The notes under the pieces were generated by a model. It was not told where the DNA came from. It did no database searches and was given only the letters and a program-made list of their open reading frames with translations. This document shows positions 1-6,519 of a stretch of DNA of 26,914 bases, in pieces. The first letter of the stretch is position 1. Each line of letters starts with the position of its first letter. This DNA is from HyVt-337 sp964428895 (GTDB lineage Bacteria; Planctomycetota; Phycisphaerae; SM23-33): assembly GCA_964428895.1 (NCBI GenBank), contig CAYRZU010000053.1:1-26914 (forward strand), read 5' to 3'. Made by a program: the position numbers and the translations under genes.

Positions 1-27
1 GTGACTTAGTTCAACGCCCACGGATTA

Positions 28-53
28 CCATTGTCGCTGACGACGTACAATGG
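28..53. repeat. inverted repeat downstream of the cooC unit
   Basis: A perfect 7-bp inverted repeat (CCATTGT and ACAATGG) flanks a 12-nt loop. It lies about 120 nt beyond the end of the leftward small gene. A second perfect palindrome, GATCGCCGGCGATC, is at 127-140. Neither is followed by a clear T-run on either strand, so they may be weak terminators, binding sites or chance. I see no supportable gene in 1-173. Confidence 0.3.
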
Positions 54-173
54 CGGGCAATTCTAGATCATCGCCGGAGGCAATGTAAGGCGGTAGTCGT
101 CCCGATCAGGCTGGCCGGCCCGAACGGATCGCCGGCGATCGGGTTGGGCATCCTCGCTGGGGCCCGCTGGCGC

Positions 174-443
174 CTAGCTCCCTGGAGACTGCTCGGCTTC
201 GAGCAAGAGATGGAGGCTTCGCAGGCGGTCAACGGCGCTGGTGGTGACCACGGTGTAGAGGGTATCCAGGCACGTCCGGATGTTCCCTTCCTCAAACCCC
301 GCGGCGGTCAGGGCGTTACGCGATTCCACTTTGTCCACGCCGGCTGCGTACAGGTAGGCCGCAACCACCGCGCAACTGTCATGCTCGTTCTTGAGGAACT
401 CGACCGCTTCTTGGAGCGTATTGCAGTGCATCATTCCTGACAT
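174..443 (-). CDS. small hypothetical protein, last gene of the cooC unit
   Basis: An 89-residue protein I do not recognise. It has no signal peptide, membrane segment or metal-binding Cys cluster. It looks mostly helical, with an Ala-rich core (EAVEFLKNEHDSCAVVAAYL) and a second helical part ending before a short acidic tail. The start at 443 is supported by a GAGGT ribosome binding site about 7 nt upstream; in-frame ATGs at 434 and 431 are alternatives. It follows cooC by 51 nt on the same strand, so it is probably co-transcribed with it. That hints at a link to CODH maturation, but nothing in the sequence shows a function. Confidence 0.6.
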   Translation of the reverse strand: MSGMMHCNTLQEAVEFLKNEHDSCAVVAAYLYAAGVDKVESRNALTAAGFEEGNIRTCLDTLYTVVTTSAVDRLRSLHLLLEAEQSPGS

Positions 444-494
444 GGTTCGTACCTCGTCGGGCCTTGTTGTCGGCCCGTCTTACGTATGGCCCGG

Positions 495-1280
495 TCAAGG
501 GGCGACGGCCTCTTTCAGACCTTGAAGGATCTGTTGCATGGCGGGCAGGGCGTCGACGAACGCATCGGCTGGGGCAAGACTGCCGTCGCCGGCGTGCCGG
601 GCCACACCCGCCATCAGTCTGGTATCATAGGGCAGTTGCCCGATCAGGGGAACCCCCTCCAGTGACGCGACGATCGCGTCCAGGTCGGTCTCGTCCGTGA
701 CGCGGTTGGCCACCGCGCACAGATTGCGAACGCCGATGTCGGCCGCCAGCGCGCGCACACGCTGGGCGGTTTGCTGGCTCCATGGGCCTTGGTCCACCAC
801 GACCACTAGCGCGTCCATCGATTGCGTTGTCCCGCGGCCGAGGTGTTCGATGCCGGCGTCCATATCCATCACCAGCGCGTCCTGACGCCCGATGATCAGG
901 TGCGTCAGGAGGGCTTTGACCAACGCCGTGGCCGGGCAGATGCACCCGTCGCCGCCGTGGGTCACCCCGCCTAGCGCCAACAAGCGAATGGGCCCGATCT
1001 TGCAGGCGAACTCGTCGGGGATGTCGTCGACCTTCGGGTTTAGCTTGAAGTAACCCCCGTAGGCATCGGCAGCGCCGGTGCGCTCCTTGATCAGGTCGGT
1101 CATGTCCGACAGGAACGTGGGATGTTCTTCGGGCGGTAAGCCCAGGGCGGCGGCCAGGTTGGCGTCCGGGTCGGCATCGAGCGCGATGACGGTCCGCCCG
1201 CTTTGGGCCAGCGCCACAGTCAGCATGGCAGAGAAGGTGGTCTTGCCCACTCCGCCTTTTCCGGACACAGCAATCTTCAT
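495..1280 (-). CDS. cooC: CooC-type nickel-insertion ATPase for CO dehydrogenase
   Basis: A 261-residue MinD/SIMIBI-class ATPase that in characterised systems uses ATP-driven dimerisation to help load nickel into the CODH C-cluster. The deviant Walker A GKGGVGKTT is at residues 7-15, the DADPDAN switch at 35-41, and a second conserved acidic motif (MDMDAGIEHLGRG) at 138-150. The CIC motif, C113 and C115, matches the metal-binding CxC that joins two CooC monomers. The start ATG is preceded by GAGG at 5-nt spacing. It is transcribed away from cooS across a 349-nt control region and is followed by a small unknown gene. The window has a second CooC-like ATPase (acsF at 9831). This copy, next to cooS and with the CooC-like CxC, is the likelier CODH factor. 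Confidence 0.92.
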   Translation of the reverse strand: MKIAVSGKGGVGKTTFSAMLTVALAQSGRTVIALDADPDANLAAALGLPPEEHPTFLSDMTDLIKERTGAADAYGGYFKLNPKVDDIPDEFACKIGPIRLLALGGVTHGGDGCICPATALVKALLTHLIIGRQDALVMDMDAGIEHLGRGTTQSMDALVVVVDQGPWSQQTAQRVRALAADIGVRNLCAVANRVTDETDLDAIVASLEGVPLIGQLPYDTRLMAGVARHAGDGSLAPADAFVDALPAMQQILQGLKEAVAP

Positions 1281-1328
1281 GGTCGCCTCTGCGCTTGGGC
1301 TACGATTGGCCGTCGTTACGAAACTGCT

Positions 1329-1351
1329 CTACCGACATGATAGGCTACCGA
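1329..1351 (-). repeat. direct repeat in the cooC leader
   Basis: Two copies of TCGGTAG (minus-strand reading) lie 16 nt apart, at 1329-1335 and 1345-1351, inside the roughly 100-nt untranslated leader of cooC. They could be a protein-binding direct repeat or part of an RNA fold. The match is short and may be chance. Confidence 0.25.
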
Positions 1352-1389
1352 GTCCGTGTTGGCTTCGGTCGGCCTTGGCAACGGGAGCT

Positions 1390-1419
1390 ACTATACGACA
1401 GAAATGTGGGGGGCTTCAA
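1390..1419 (-). promoter_or_regulatory. predicted sigma70-like promoter of cooC
   Basis: Read on the minus strand, TTGAAG (1419-1414) and TATAGT (1395-1390) are separated by 18 nt. They match the bacterial consensus at 4/6 and 5/6 positions. Transcription would start near 1383, giving cooC a leader of about 100 nt. The -10 sequence and spacer length are the same as in the opposed cooS promoter. Confidence 0.55.
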
Positions 1420-1468
1420 GACATCGGTATACCCCGCGCAAAATCAAGCCCTCCCGGCCTCCACAACC

Positions 1469-1498
1469 TTGACATGCGTTCGGGCCAAATCGTATAGT
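1469..1498 (+). promoter_or_regulatory. predicted sigma70-like promoter of the cooS-acs operon
   Basis: A full-consensus TTGACA (1469-1474) and TATAGT (1493-1498, 5/6) are 18 nt apart. This is the best promoter match in the window. The predicted start is near 1505, which leaves a leader of about 125 nt before the cooS ATG. It faces away from the cooC promoter about 50 nt to the left. Confidence 0.65.
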
Positions 1499-1509
1499 GC
1501 AGTTGCACT
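1496..1509. promoter_or_regulatory. candidate operator at the cooS start site
   Basis: A perfect inverted repeat, AGTGCA-GT-TGCACT, overlaps the end of the -10 box and the predicted transcription start. A dyad placed here is typical of a repressor site. It does not resemble the CooA or CRP half-sites I know, so no regulator is named. Confidence 0.4.
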
Positions 1510-1530
1510 TCTGACGTCCGTGATGTCTGG

Positions 1531-1612
1531 ATGCCGTCGTGCCAAGCGTACGTGTGTGGCAGATGCCCCATCACCTTGGCATAGGTTACTCCGCCACGGG
1601 GATGGGGTTTTT
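1531..1612 (+). promoter_or_regulatory. structured cooS leader with terminator-like hairpin (candidate attenuator)
   Basis: CCCCATC (1566-1572) pairs perfectly with GATGGGG (1601-1607) and is followed at once by five T residues (1608-1612), the layout of an intrinsic terminator. It sits just before the cooS ribosome binding site, inside the leader. ACCT/AGGT (1573-1576 with 1583-1586) can extend the stem. Competing pairings cross it: TGCCAAG (1540-1546) with CTTGGCA (1575-1581), TGCCA (1540-1544) with TGGCA (1557-1561), and GTGGC (1556-1560) with GCCAC (1593-1597). A terminator with alternative folds inside a leader suggests attenuation or a riboswitch. I do not recognise a known riboswitch consensus. 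The loop is long and the T-run short, so it may instead terminate a minor upstream transcript. Confidence 0.45.
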
Positions 1613-1629
1613 CATGTGGAGTGTATATC

Positions 1630-3582
1630 ATGAGCAAGTCTGAAGACCGTAGTATCGACCCCGCCTCGATCGAAATGCTCTCTCACACCGCCGAGCAGGA
1701 TATTCCGGTTGCGTGGGACCGGTACGAATCCATGCAGCCTCAGTGCGGCTTTGGCCAACTGGGGCTTTGTTGTAGGAACTGCACCATGGGCCCGTGCCGA
1801 ATCGACCCGTTCGGCAATGGGGCGTCCGAAGGCGTTTGCGGTGCGACGGCCGACCTGATCGCAGCGCGGAACCTTGCTCGCATGGTCGCGGTCGGCACGA
1901 GCGCCCACTCCGACCACGCCCGCGACGTCGCCCAGGCCATGCAGATCGCCGCCGAGGGCGGAGACTACGTCATTAAGGACGAGAAGAAGCTCCGCCGGCT
2001 CGCCGAGGAATGGGGCGTGGCCACCGAAGGCCGATCGGCCAAGGAGTTGGCCAAGGACGTGGCCGAGATTGCCCTCAGCCAGTTCGGCCAGCAGGAAGGC
2101 GCCTTGCGCTTCACGTCTCGTGCGCCCGAGCCCACGCGAAAGCGATGGGAAGAGGCCCACGTAGCGCCGCGCGGCATCGATCGGGAAGTCGTCGATCTGC
2201 TGCATCGGACGCATATCGGCGGCGACAGTGACCCCAAGAACGTCATGATGGCCAGCTTCCGCGCGGCTCTGGGCGACGGCTGGGGGGGATCCATGATCGC
2301 CACGGAACTGCAGGACATTCTGTTCCGAACGCCTTCGTGGGTTCGCAGTCAGACCAACCTCGGCGTCCTCAAGGCCGAGAACGTCAACGTCGTGGTGCAC
2401 GGCCACGAGCCGATTCTGTCGGAAATGCTCGTTGCGGCCAGCCAGGACCCCGAACTGGTCTCCCTGGCCCAGAGCAAAGGCGCTGAGGGCATCGCGCTGA
2501 GCGGCATCTGCTGCACCGCCAACGAGATCCTGATGCGTCACGGCATTCCCGTGGCGGGCAACTTCCTGCAGCAGGAGTTGGCCATCGCCACCGGCGCTGT
2601 TGATTCAATGATTGTCGACATCCAGTGCGTCATGCCGGCCTTGGCCAAGATGGCCGACCGGTTCCACACCAAGCTGATTAGCACCTCCAAGAAAGCCAAG
2701 GTCCCCGGCGCCACTCATGTCGAGTTGGACGAACACAAAGCGCTAGCGATCGCCAAAGACATTATTCGCGAGAGCATCGAGAACTTCCCCAATCGCGAGT
2801 CCTCGCGCGTGAAGGTGCCGGACTTTTCCAGCCCCCTCGTGGCGGGTTTTACGGCCGAGAACATCTTCACCGCGTTGGGCGGGCGCTATCGGCCCAGTTA
2901 TCGGCCGCTGAACGACGCCATCATCACGGGCCGTATCCGCGGCCTGGCCGCGGTGGTCGGCTGCAACAACCCCAAGCACCAGCAGGACGCCGGACACGTG
3001 GACATTACCCGTGAACTGTTGGCCAACGACGTGCTCGTGGCCACCACCGGTTGCACCGCTATTGCCGACGCCAAGGTTGGCCTGATGTGTCCGGAGGCCG
3101 CTTTCGATGCCGCGGGCCCGGGGCTTCGGGAGGTCTGCGAGGCCGTCGGAATTCCGCCGGTGCTCCACATGGGCGCCTGCGTGGATATCAGCCGCGTCCT
3201 GGTCATTCTCTCCAGCGTTGTCGCCGAAGGTGGGTTGGGCGAATCCATTGCCGAGTTGCCCGCGGCGGCGTCGGCCCCCGAATGGATGAGTGAGAAGGCC
3301 GTCGCGATCGGCTTCTACGCCGTCGCGTCAGGCGCCTTTACCGTTCTGGGCGAGCCCCTGCCGGTTCAGGGCGCGCCGGGGCTGGTTGAGTTTCTCACCG
3401 ACGAGGTCGCCGAGCACTTCGGAGGCAGGTTTGCCTTCGAGACCGATTCGGTCAAGGCCGCCCATCTGATGATCGATCACATCGACGCCCAGCGGGCGGC
3501 GTTGCATCTGCCCGGCCCGATGTACGACGTACCGTACGCGCCCAAGACCGTCGGCGGCGCCGAACCCGCCGCCGTCGGATAA
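1630..3582 (+). CDS. cooS: anaerobic Ni-Fe carbon monoxide dehydrogenase catalytic subunit
   Basis: A 650-residue Ni,Fe-CODH that interconverts CO2 and CO. Here it should feed CO to the acetyl-CoA synthase encoded downstream, so acsA is an equally fair name. The D-cluster cysteines (C39, C47) and B-cluster cysteines (C48, C51, C56, C70) fall at the same residue numbers as in Carboxydothermus CODH-II. The C-cluster ligands are all visible: a His in HGHEP (about 259), C294 in GICC, C332, C444 in GCNN, C474 in TTGC and C516 in MGAC. H93 and the Lys of SEKAVAIG, which act in proton transfer in the family, are also present. The ATG at 1630 is preferred over a GTG at 1621 because TGGAG sits 8 nt before the ATG and overlaps the GTG. 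It begins the rightward operon, with cooF 14 nt downstream. Confidence 0.96.
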   Translation: MSKSEDRSIDPASIEMLSHTAEQDIPVAWDRYESMQPQCGFGQLGLCCRNCTMGPCRIDPFGNGASEGVCGATADLIAARNLARMVAVGTSAHSDHARDVAQAMQIAAEGGDYVIKDEKKLRRLAEEWGVATEGRSAKELAKDVAEIALSQFGQQEGALRFTSRAPEPTRKRWEEAHVAPRGIDREVVDLLHRTHIGGDSDPKNVMMASFRAALGDGWGGSMIATELQDILFRTPSWVRSQTNLGVLKAENVNVVVHGHEPILSEMLVAASQDPELVSLAQSKGAEGIALSGICCTANEILMRHGIPVAGNFLQQELAIATGAVDSMIVDIQCVMPALAKMADRFHTKLISTSKKAKVPGATHVELDEHKALAIAKDIIRESIENFPNRESSRVKVPDFSSPLVAGFTAENIFTALGGRYRPSYRPLNDAIITGRIRGLAAVVGCNNPKHQQDAGHVDITRELLANDVLVATTGCTAIADAKVGLMCPEAAFDAAGPGLREVCEAVGIPPVLHMGACVDISRVLVILSSVVAEGGLGESIAELPAAASAPEWMSEKAVAIGFYAVASGAFTVLGEPLPVQGAPGLVEFLTDEVAEHFGGRFAFETDSVKAAHLMIDHIDAQRAALHLPGPMYDVPYAPKTVGGAEPAAVG

Positions 3583-3596
3583 GGAGACCGTGGATC

Positions 3597-4145
3597 ATGG
3601 CAAAGCTGATCGTGGTCGACGAAGAACGCTGCCTGGCCTGCAGGCAATGCGTGCTCTCGTGCGCCCTGGCGCATGGGGAGGCCGAGTCCGTGGTCGATGC
3701 GGTGGTGGTGGGCGAGACGCTTACCCCCCGCGTTCGCGTTAAGGCCTCCGGGGATACCAACATCCCCGTGCACTGCCTTCACTGCGACGATGCGCCGTGC
3801 ATGGCGGCCTGCAAGGTCGACGCGATCGGTCGCGTCGAAGCCGACGGGCCAGTACTGATCACCGCGGACCTGTGTATCGGCTGTCGCCTGTGCGTCAAGG
3901 CCTGCCCGTACGGCGCCATCGAGATGATCGGCGAGGGCAAGACCGGTAAGGCCGTCAAGTGTGACTTGTGTAGCGAACGAACGGAGGCGGGGCTGGGGCC
4001 CGCCTGCGTGTCGGCCTGCCCGACCGAGGCGATTTCGTATTGCGAGTTGGATGACGAGGCCCGGGCCGCCCAACGACAGACGGCCGAAGCGTTCGCCGCT
4101 CAAATGAGCGGCACCCAGAGCTCAGATGGACCCAATGGTGACTGA
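3597..4145 (+). CDS. cooF: CooF-like four-cluster ferredoxin
   Basis: A 182-residue polyferredoxin of the CooF/HycB/DmsB class, expected to carry electrons to or from CooS. Four cysteine groups are visible in order: CLACRQCVLSC near residue 12, CLHCDDAPCMAAC near 60, CIGCRLCVKAC near 98, and CDLC plus ACVSAC near 122-142. This fits four [4Fe-4S] clusters. It has no signal peptide or membrane segment, so it is cytoplasmic. A strong ribosome binding site (AAGGAG) precedes the ATG. No Ech-type hydrogenase genes are nearby, so its partner is probably a soluble oxidoreductase or ferredoxin pool rather than a CO-linked hydrogenase. The last 30 or so residues are polar and not conserved-looking. Confidence 0.9.
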   Translation: MAKLIVVDEERCLACRQCVLSCALAHGEAESVVDAVVVGETLTPRVRVKASGDTNIPVHCLHCDDAPCMAACKVDAIGRVEADGPVLITADLCIGCRLCVKACPYGAIEMIGEGKTGKAVKCDLCSERTEAGLGPACVSACPTEAISYCELDDEARAAQRQTAEAFAAQMSGTQSSDGPNGD

Positions 4146-4269
4146 TCGCATGATCGACAGGCACGACACGGATGCGCCCACCCCGGCGCCGACAACCCAG
4201 GGCGACCAAGGGGATCCCATCGGCCTGCCCGATGGGCGGATACCCATTGACAAAACGTCTACGCCATAA
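4126..4269 (+). CDS. possible small ORF between cooF and acsB
   Basis: A 47-codon frame begins at ATG 4126 (further ATGs at 4135 and 4150), overlaps the cooF end and stops with TAA at 4267. The product would be polar, rich in Asp, Pro and Thr, with no domain I recognise and no good ribosome binding site. It fills most of an unusual 152-nt gap in an otherwise tight operon and contains a perfect hairpin. It may be translated by coupling to cooF, may be a gene remnant, or may be plain untranslated spacer. Confidence is low. Confidence 0.2.
   Translation: MDPMVTDRMIDRHDTDAPTPAPTTQGDQGDPIGLPDGRIPIDKTSTP
4216..4236 (+). other. RNA hairpin between cooF and acsB
   Basis: CCCATCGG and CCGATGGG form a perfect 8-bp stem around a 5-nt loop. 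No T-run follows, so it is unlikely to terminate strongly. Its place between the CODH genes and acsB fits an mRNA processing or stabilising element that could set their relative expression. Confidence 0.45.
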
Positions 4270-4297
4270 CCCGCAATTCGGATAATGAGGACCGACG

Positions 4298-6481
4298 ATG
4301 AGTAGAGAAGTCATCTCCGCAGCCATTCGAGGGGCGACCGTATTCGTCGAGGAAGCCGAGGCCAAGCTCGCCGAGGCCATTGCCGCCAAAGGCGAAGACC
4401 AGGCGGTTGAGTTTCCCGGCACCGCCTTTGAGCTACCCATGATCGCGTCGCTGACTGGCATGGAAGTCACCAAGCTCGGCCAGCTCAACGACGTGATGGC
4501 CCACTGCCGGGAACTCCTGCCGGCCGTGCCCGCTGAGAACATTTGGCTGCCCTACCTGGGGGCCGGCCTGGACGCTGGGGTGGCGACCCTATTGGCGCTG
4601 GAGACCACCTGCGCCTTGCGGTATCTCAACGGCGACTCGATCGAGGAAGGCTTCACCGGCTTCATTAGTGATACCATTCTCCGCGAATTGGGCATTCAGC
4701 TTGTGGATGGGCGCATGCCGGGCTTTGCGGCGGTGCTCGGCCCGGCGCCGACCGAGGAGATTGCCGTTCACGTCATCCGCGAATTGCAGAAGCGAAGCAT
4801 CCTGACGTTTCTGCTGTGCAACCGGGACGGCGAATCGATGCGCGACCAGCTCGTTCACCAGGGAGTGGAACTGGGCTGGGACACTTACATCGTCCCGGTC
4901 GGCCGCGATACGCACTCGGCCATCTACGTGCTCGACTGGGCCATGCGCGGCGCCCTGACCTTTGGCGGCCATAAGAAGGGCGATTGGGAAGCTTGCCTGA
5001 GATATACGAAAGACCGCATCTTTGCGTTCGGCATCACCTTCGGCCCGATCCCCGACGATTGGTACGCTGTCGGCGCTGGGGCCATCGTCATGGGCTTCCC
5101 GGTCATTTCGGATTGTGAGTCCACCCCCGAGGTCCGCCCCACCGGCGTGACCACCTACGAGGCCCTGGTCCGCCAGACCGAGTTCGAGCAGATCGTTCCG
5201 ACCTGCATCGAGGTCCGCGGGGTCAAGGTCAAGATCGAGGAGATCGACATTCCCGTGTCGTTCTCCCCCGCCTTTGAAGGCGAGCGCGTTCGTCGCGAGG
5301 ACACCCAAATCCAATTCGGCGGCAAGTATTCCAACGCGGCCGAGCTGCTGGAATCCGCCGAGCTGGACGCCATCACCGACGGCGACGTCACGGTGATCGG
5401 TCCCGATCTCGACACCGTCGAGGTTGGTGGGGCCATGGATCTTGGCATTCATATCCACGCGGCCGGCCGAAAGATGAAGAGCGACTTCGAGGGTATCTTC
5501 GAACGTCAGATTCACCGCTGGCTCAACGAGGCCATGGGCTTCATGCATACCGGCCAGCGCGACCAGATCTGGTGTCGCGTGTCCAAGGTGGCCTTTGAGG
5601 CGGGGTTCCGACTGGAGCACATTGGTACGATCCTGCACGCCAAATTGCACGACGAATACGGCGGCATCGTCGATAAGGTCGCCGTGACCGTCTACACCGA
5701 ACCGCCCAAGGTCGAGGAACTGATCGCCCGCGCGGGGGACGTCTACGGCGGCCGTGACGAACGTGTCGCGGGCATGACCGACGAATCGGTCGACACCTTC
5801 TACTCCTGTACGCTGTGCCAGTCCTTTGCGCCTAACCACGTATGCATGATCACGCCCGAACGGTTGGGACTGTGCGGGGCCTACAACTGGCTGGACGGAC
5901 AGGCCGCCTATGAGATCAACCCCACGGGCTGCAATCAGCCGGTGGTCAAGGGCAAGGCCGTTGATGATCGTCTGGGCGAATGGGAGAATGTTAACAAGTT
6001 CGTCTACGAGAACTCCAACCGGGCCATCGAACACTTCAGCGCGTACAGCCTGATGATGAATCCCATGACCTCCTGCGGGTGCTTTGAGTGCATCGTGGCC
6101 ATCGTGCCCGAGGCCAACGGGGTCATGGTCGTCAACCGCGAATACGGAGGCGATACGCCTATCGGCATGCCGTTCTCCACCTTGGCCGGCAGTGTCGGCG
6201 GCGGGGCCCAGACCCCCGGGTTCGTCGGCGTGGGCCGGCTGTATCTGACGAGTAAGAAATTCATCAGCGCCGAGGGCGGACTGGCCCGGCTGGTTTGGAT
6301 GCCCAAGGAACTGAAGGAAGCGATGCGCGACAAGCTCGCCCAATGCGCCGCCGACCAGGGGCTGGGCGACGACTTCGTGGACAAGATCGGCGATGAGACC
6401 GTCGCCACCACCTCGGAACAACTGCTGGAACATCTCGCCGCGGTTGAGCACCCGGCGATGACGATGGAAATGATCTTCTGA
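4298..6481 (+). CDS. acsB: acetyl-CoA synthase (CODH/ACS beta subunit)
   Basis: A 727-residue bacterial-length ACS that condenses CO, a corrinoid-bound methyl group and CoA into acetyl-CoA. All A-cluster ligands are present. C504, C507, C516 and C526 (CxxC-x8-C-x9-C) hold the [4Fe-4S] cube, and C593-G594-C595 binds the distal nickel. Each is two residues before its Moorella counterpart. The N-terminal CODH-contacting domain is present (about residues 1-310), unlike the short archaeal CdhC. GAGG lies about 8 nt before the ATG. A GC hairpin follows the stop and precedes acsC. AcsF, encoded downstream, is the expected nickel-loading partner. Confidence 0.97.
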   Translation: MSREVISAAIRGATVFVEEAEAKLAEAIAAKGEDQAVEFPGTAFELPMIASLTGMEVTKLGQLNDVMAHCRELLPAVPAENIWLPYLGAGLDAGVATLLALETTCALRYLNGDSIEEGFTGFISDTILRELGIQLVDGRMPGFAAVLGPAPTEEIAVHVIRELQKRSILTFLLCNRDGESMRDQLVHQGVELGWDTYIVPVGRDTHSAIYVLDWAMRGALTFGGHKKGDWEACLRYTKDRIFAFGITFGPIPDDWYAVGAGAIVMGFPVISDCESTPEVRPTGVTTYEALVRQTEFEQIVPTCIEVRGVKVKIEEIDIPVSFSPAFEGERVRREDTQIQFGGKYSNAAELLESAELDAITDGDVTVIGPDLDTVEVGGAMDLGIHIHAAGRKMKSDFEGIFERQIHRWLNEAMGFMHTGQRDQIWCRVSKVAFEAGFRLEHIGTILHAKLHDEYGGIVDKVAVTVYTEPPKVEELIARAGDVYGGRDERVAGMTDESVDTFYSCTLCQSFAPNHVCMITPERLGLCGAYNWLDGQAAYEINPTGCNQPVVKGKAVDDRLGEWENVNKFVYENSNRAIEHFSAYSLMMNPMTSCGCFECIVAIVPEANGVMVVNREYGGDTPIGMPFSTLAGSVGGGAQTPGFVGVGRLYLTSKKFISAEGGLARLVWMPKELKEAMRDKLAQCAADQGLGDDFVDKIGDETVATTSEQLLEHLAAVEHPAMTMEMIF

Positions 6482-6499
6482 GGCCGCCCTTCGGTGGCC
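6482..6499 (+). other. RNA hairpin between acsB and acsC
   Basis: GGCCGCC and GGTGGCC pair as a 7-bp stem (one G-U) around a CTTC tetraloop directly after the acsB stop codon. There is no T-run. It probably stabilises or separates the acsB and acsC parts of the message. Confidence 0.4.
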
Positions 6500-6519
6500 G
6501 AGTAGAAAGGATCGCGACC

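Noticed and set aside
144..440. Plus-strand 98-codon frame opposite the small gene after cooC, and a minus-strand 75-codon frame at 68-295.
   Set aside because: Both lack ribosome binding sites and look like antisense or frame shadows; the minus-strand frame at 174-443 has a good site and normal composition.
1531..1612. Assignment of the cooS leader to a cobalamin, Moco, fluoride, NiCo or ZTP riboswitch.
   Set aside because: I compared conserved boxes from memory and none fits well. It is left as an unnamed structured leader.
1281..1629. CooA- or RcoM-type CO-sensor binding site in the cooS promoter.
   Set aside because: I found no TGTC-N-GACA style paired half-sites near the promoter and no regulator gene nearby. 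The dyad present has a different sequence.
1612..2541. A 309-codon minus-strand frame opposite cooS.
   Set aside because: It is a shadow of the intact cooS gene, runs into the cooS leader and resembles no protein family.
4248..4297. A separate promoter for acsB starting at TTGACA (about 4248).
   Set aside because: No -10 box occurs at 15-19 nt. The only TA-rich hexamer (GATAAT) is 28 nt away, next to the ribosome binding site.
4589..6451. A 620-codon open frame on the minus strand opposite acsB.
   Set aside because: acsB has all its catalytic residues and family length. Long antisense frames are expected in GC-rich DNA, and the antisense product is low-complexity with no domain.
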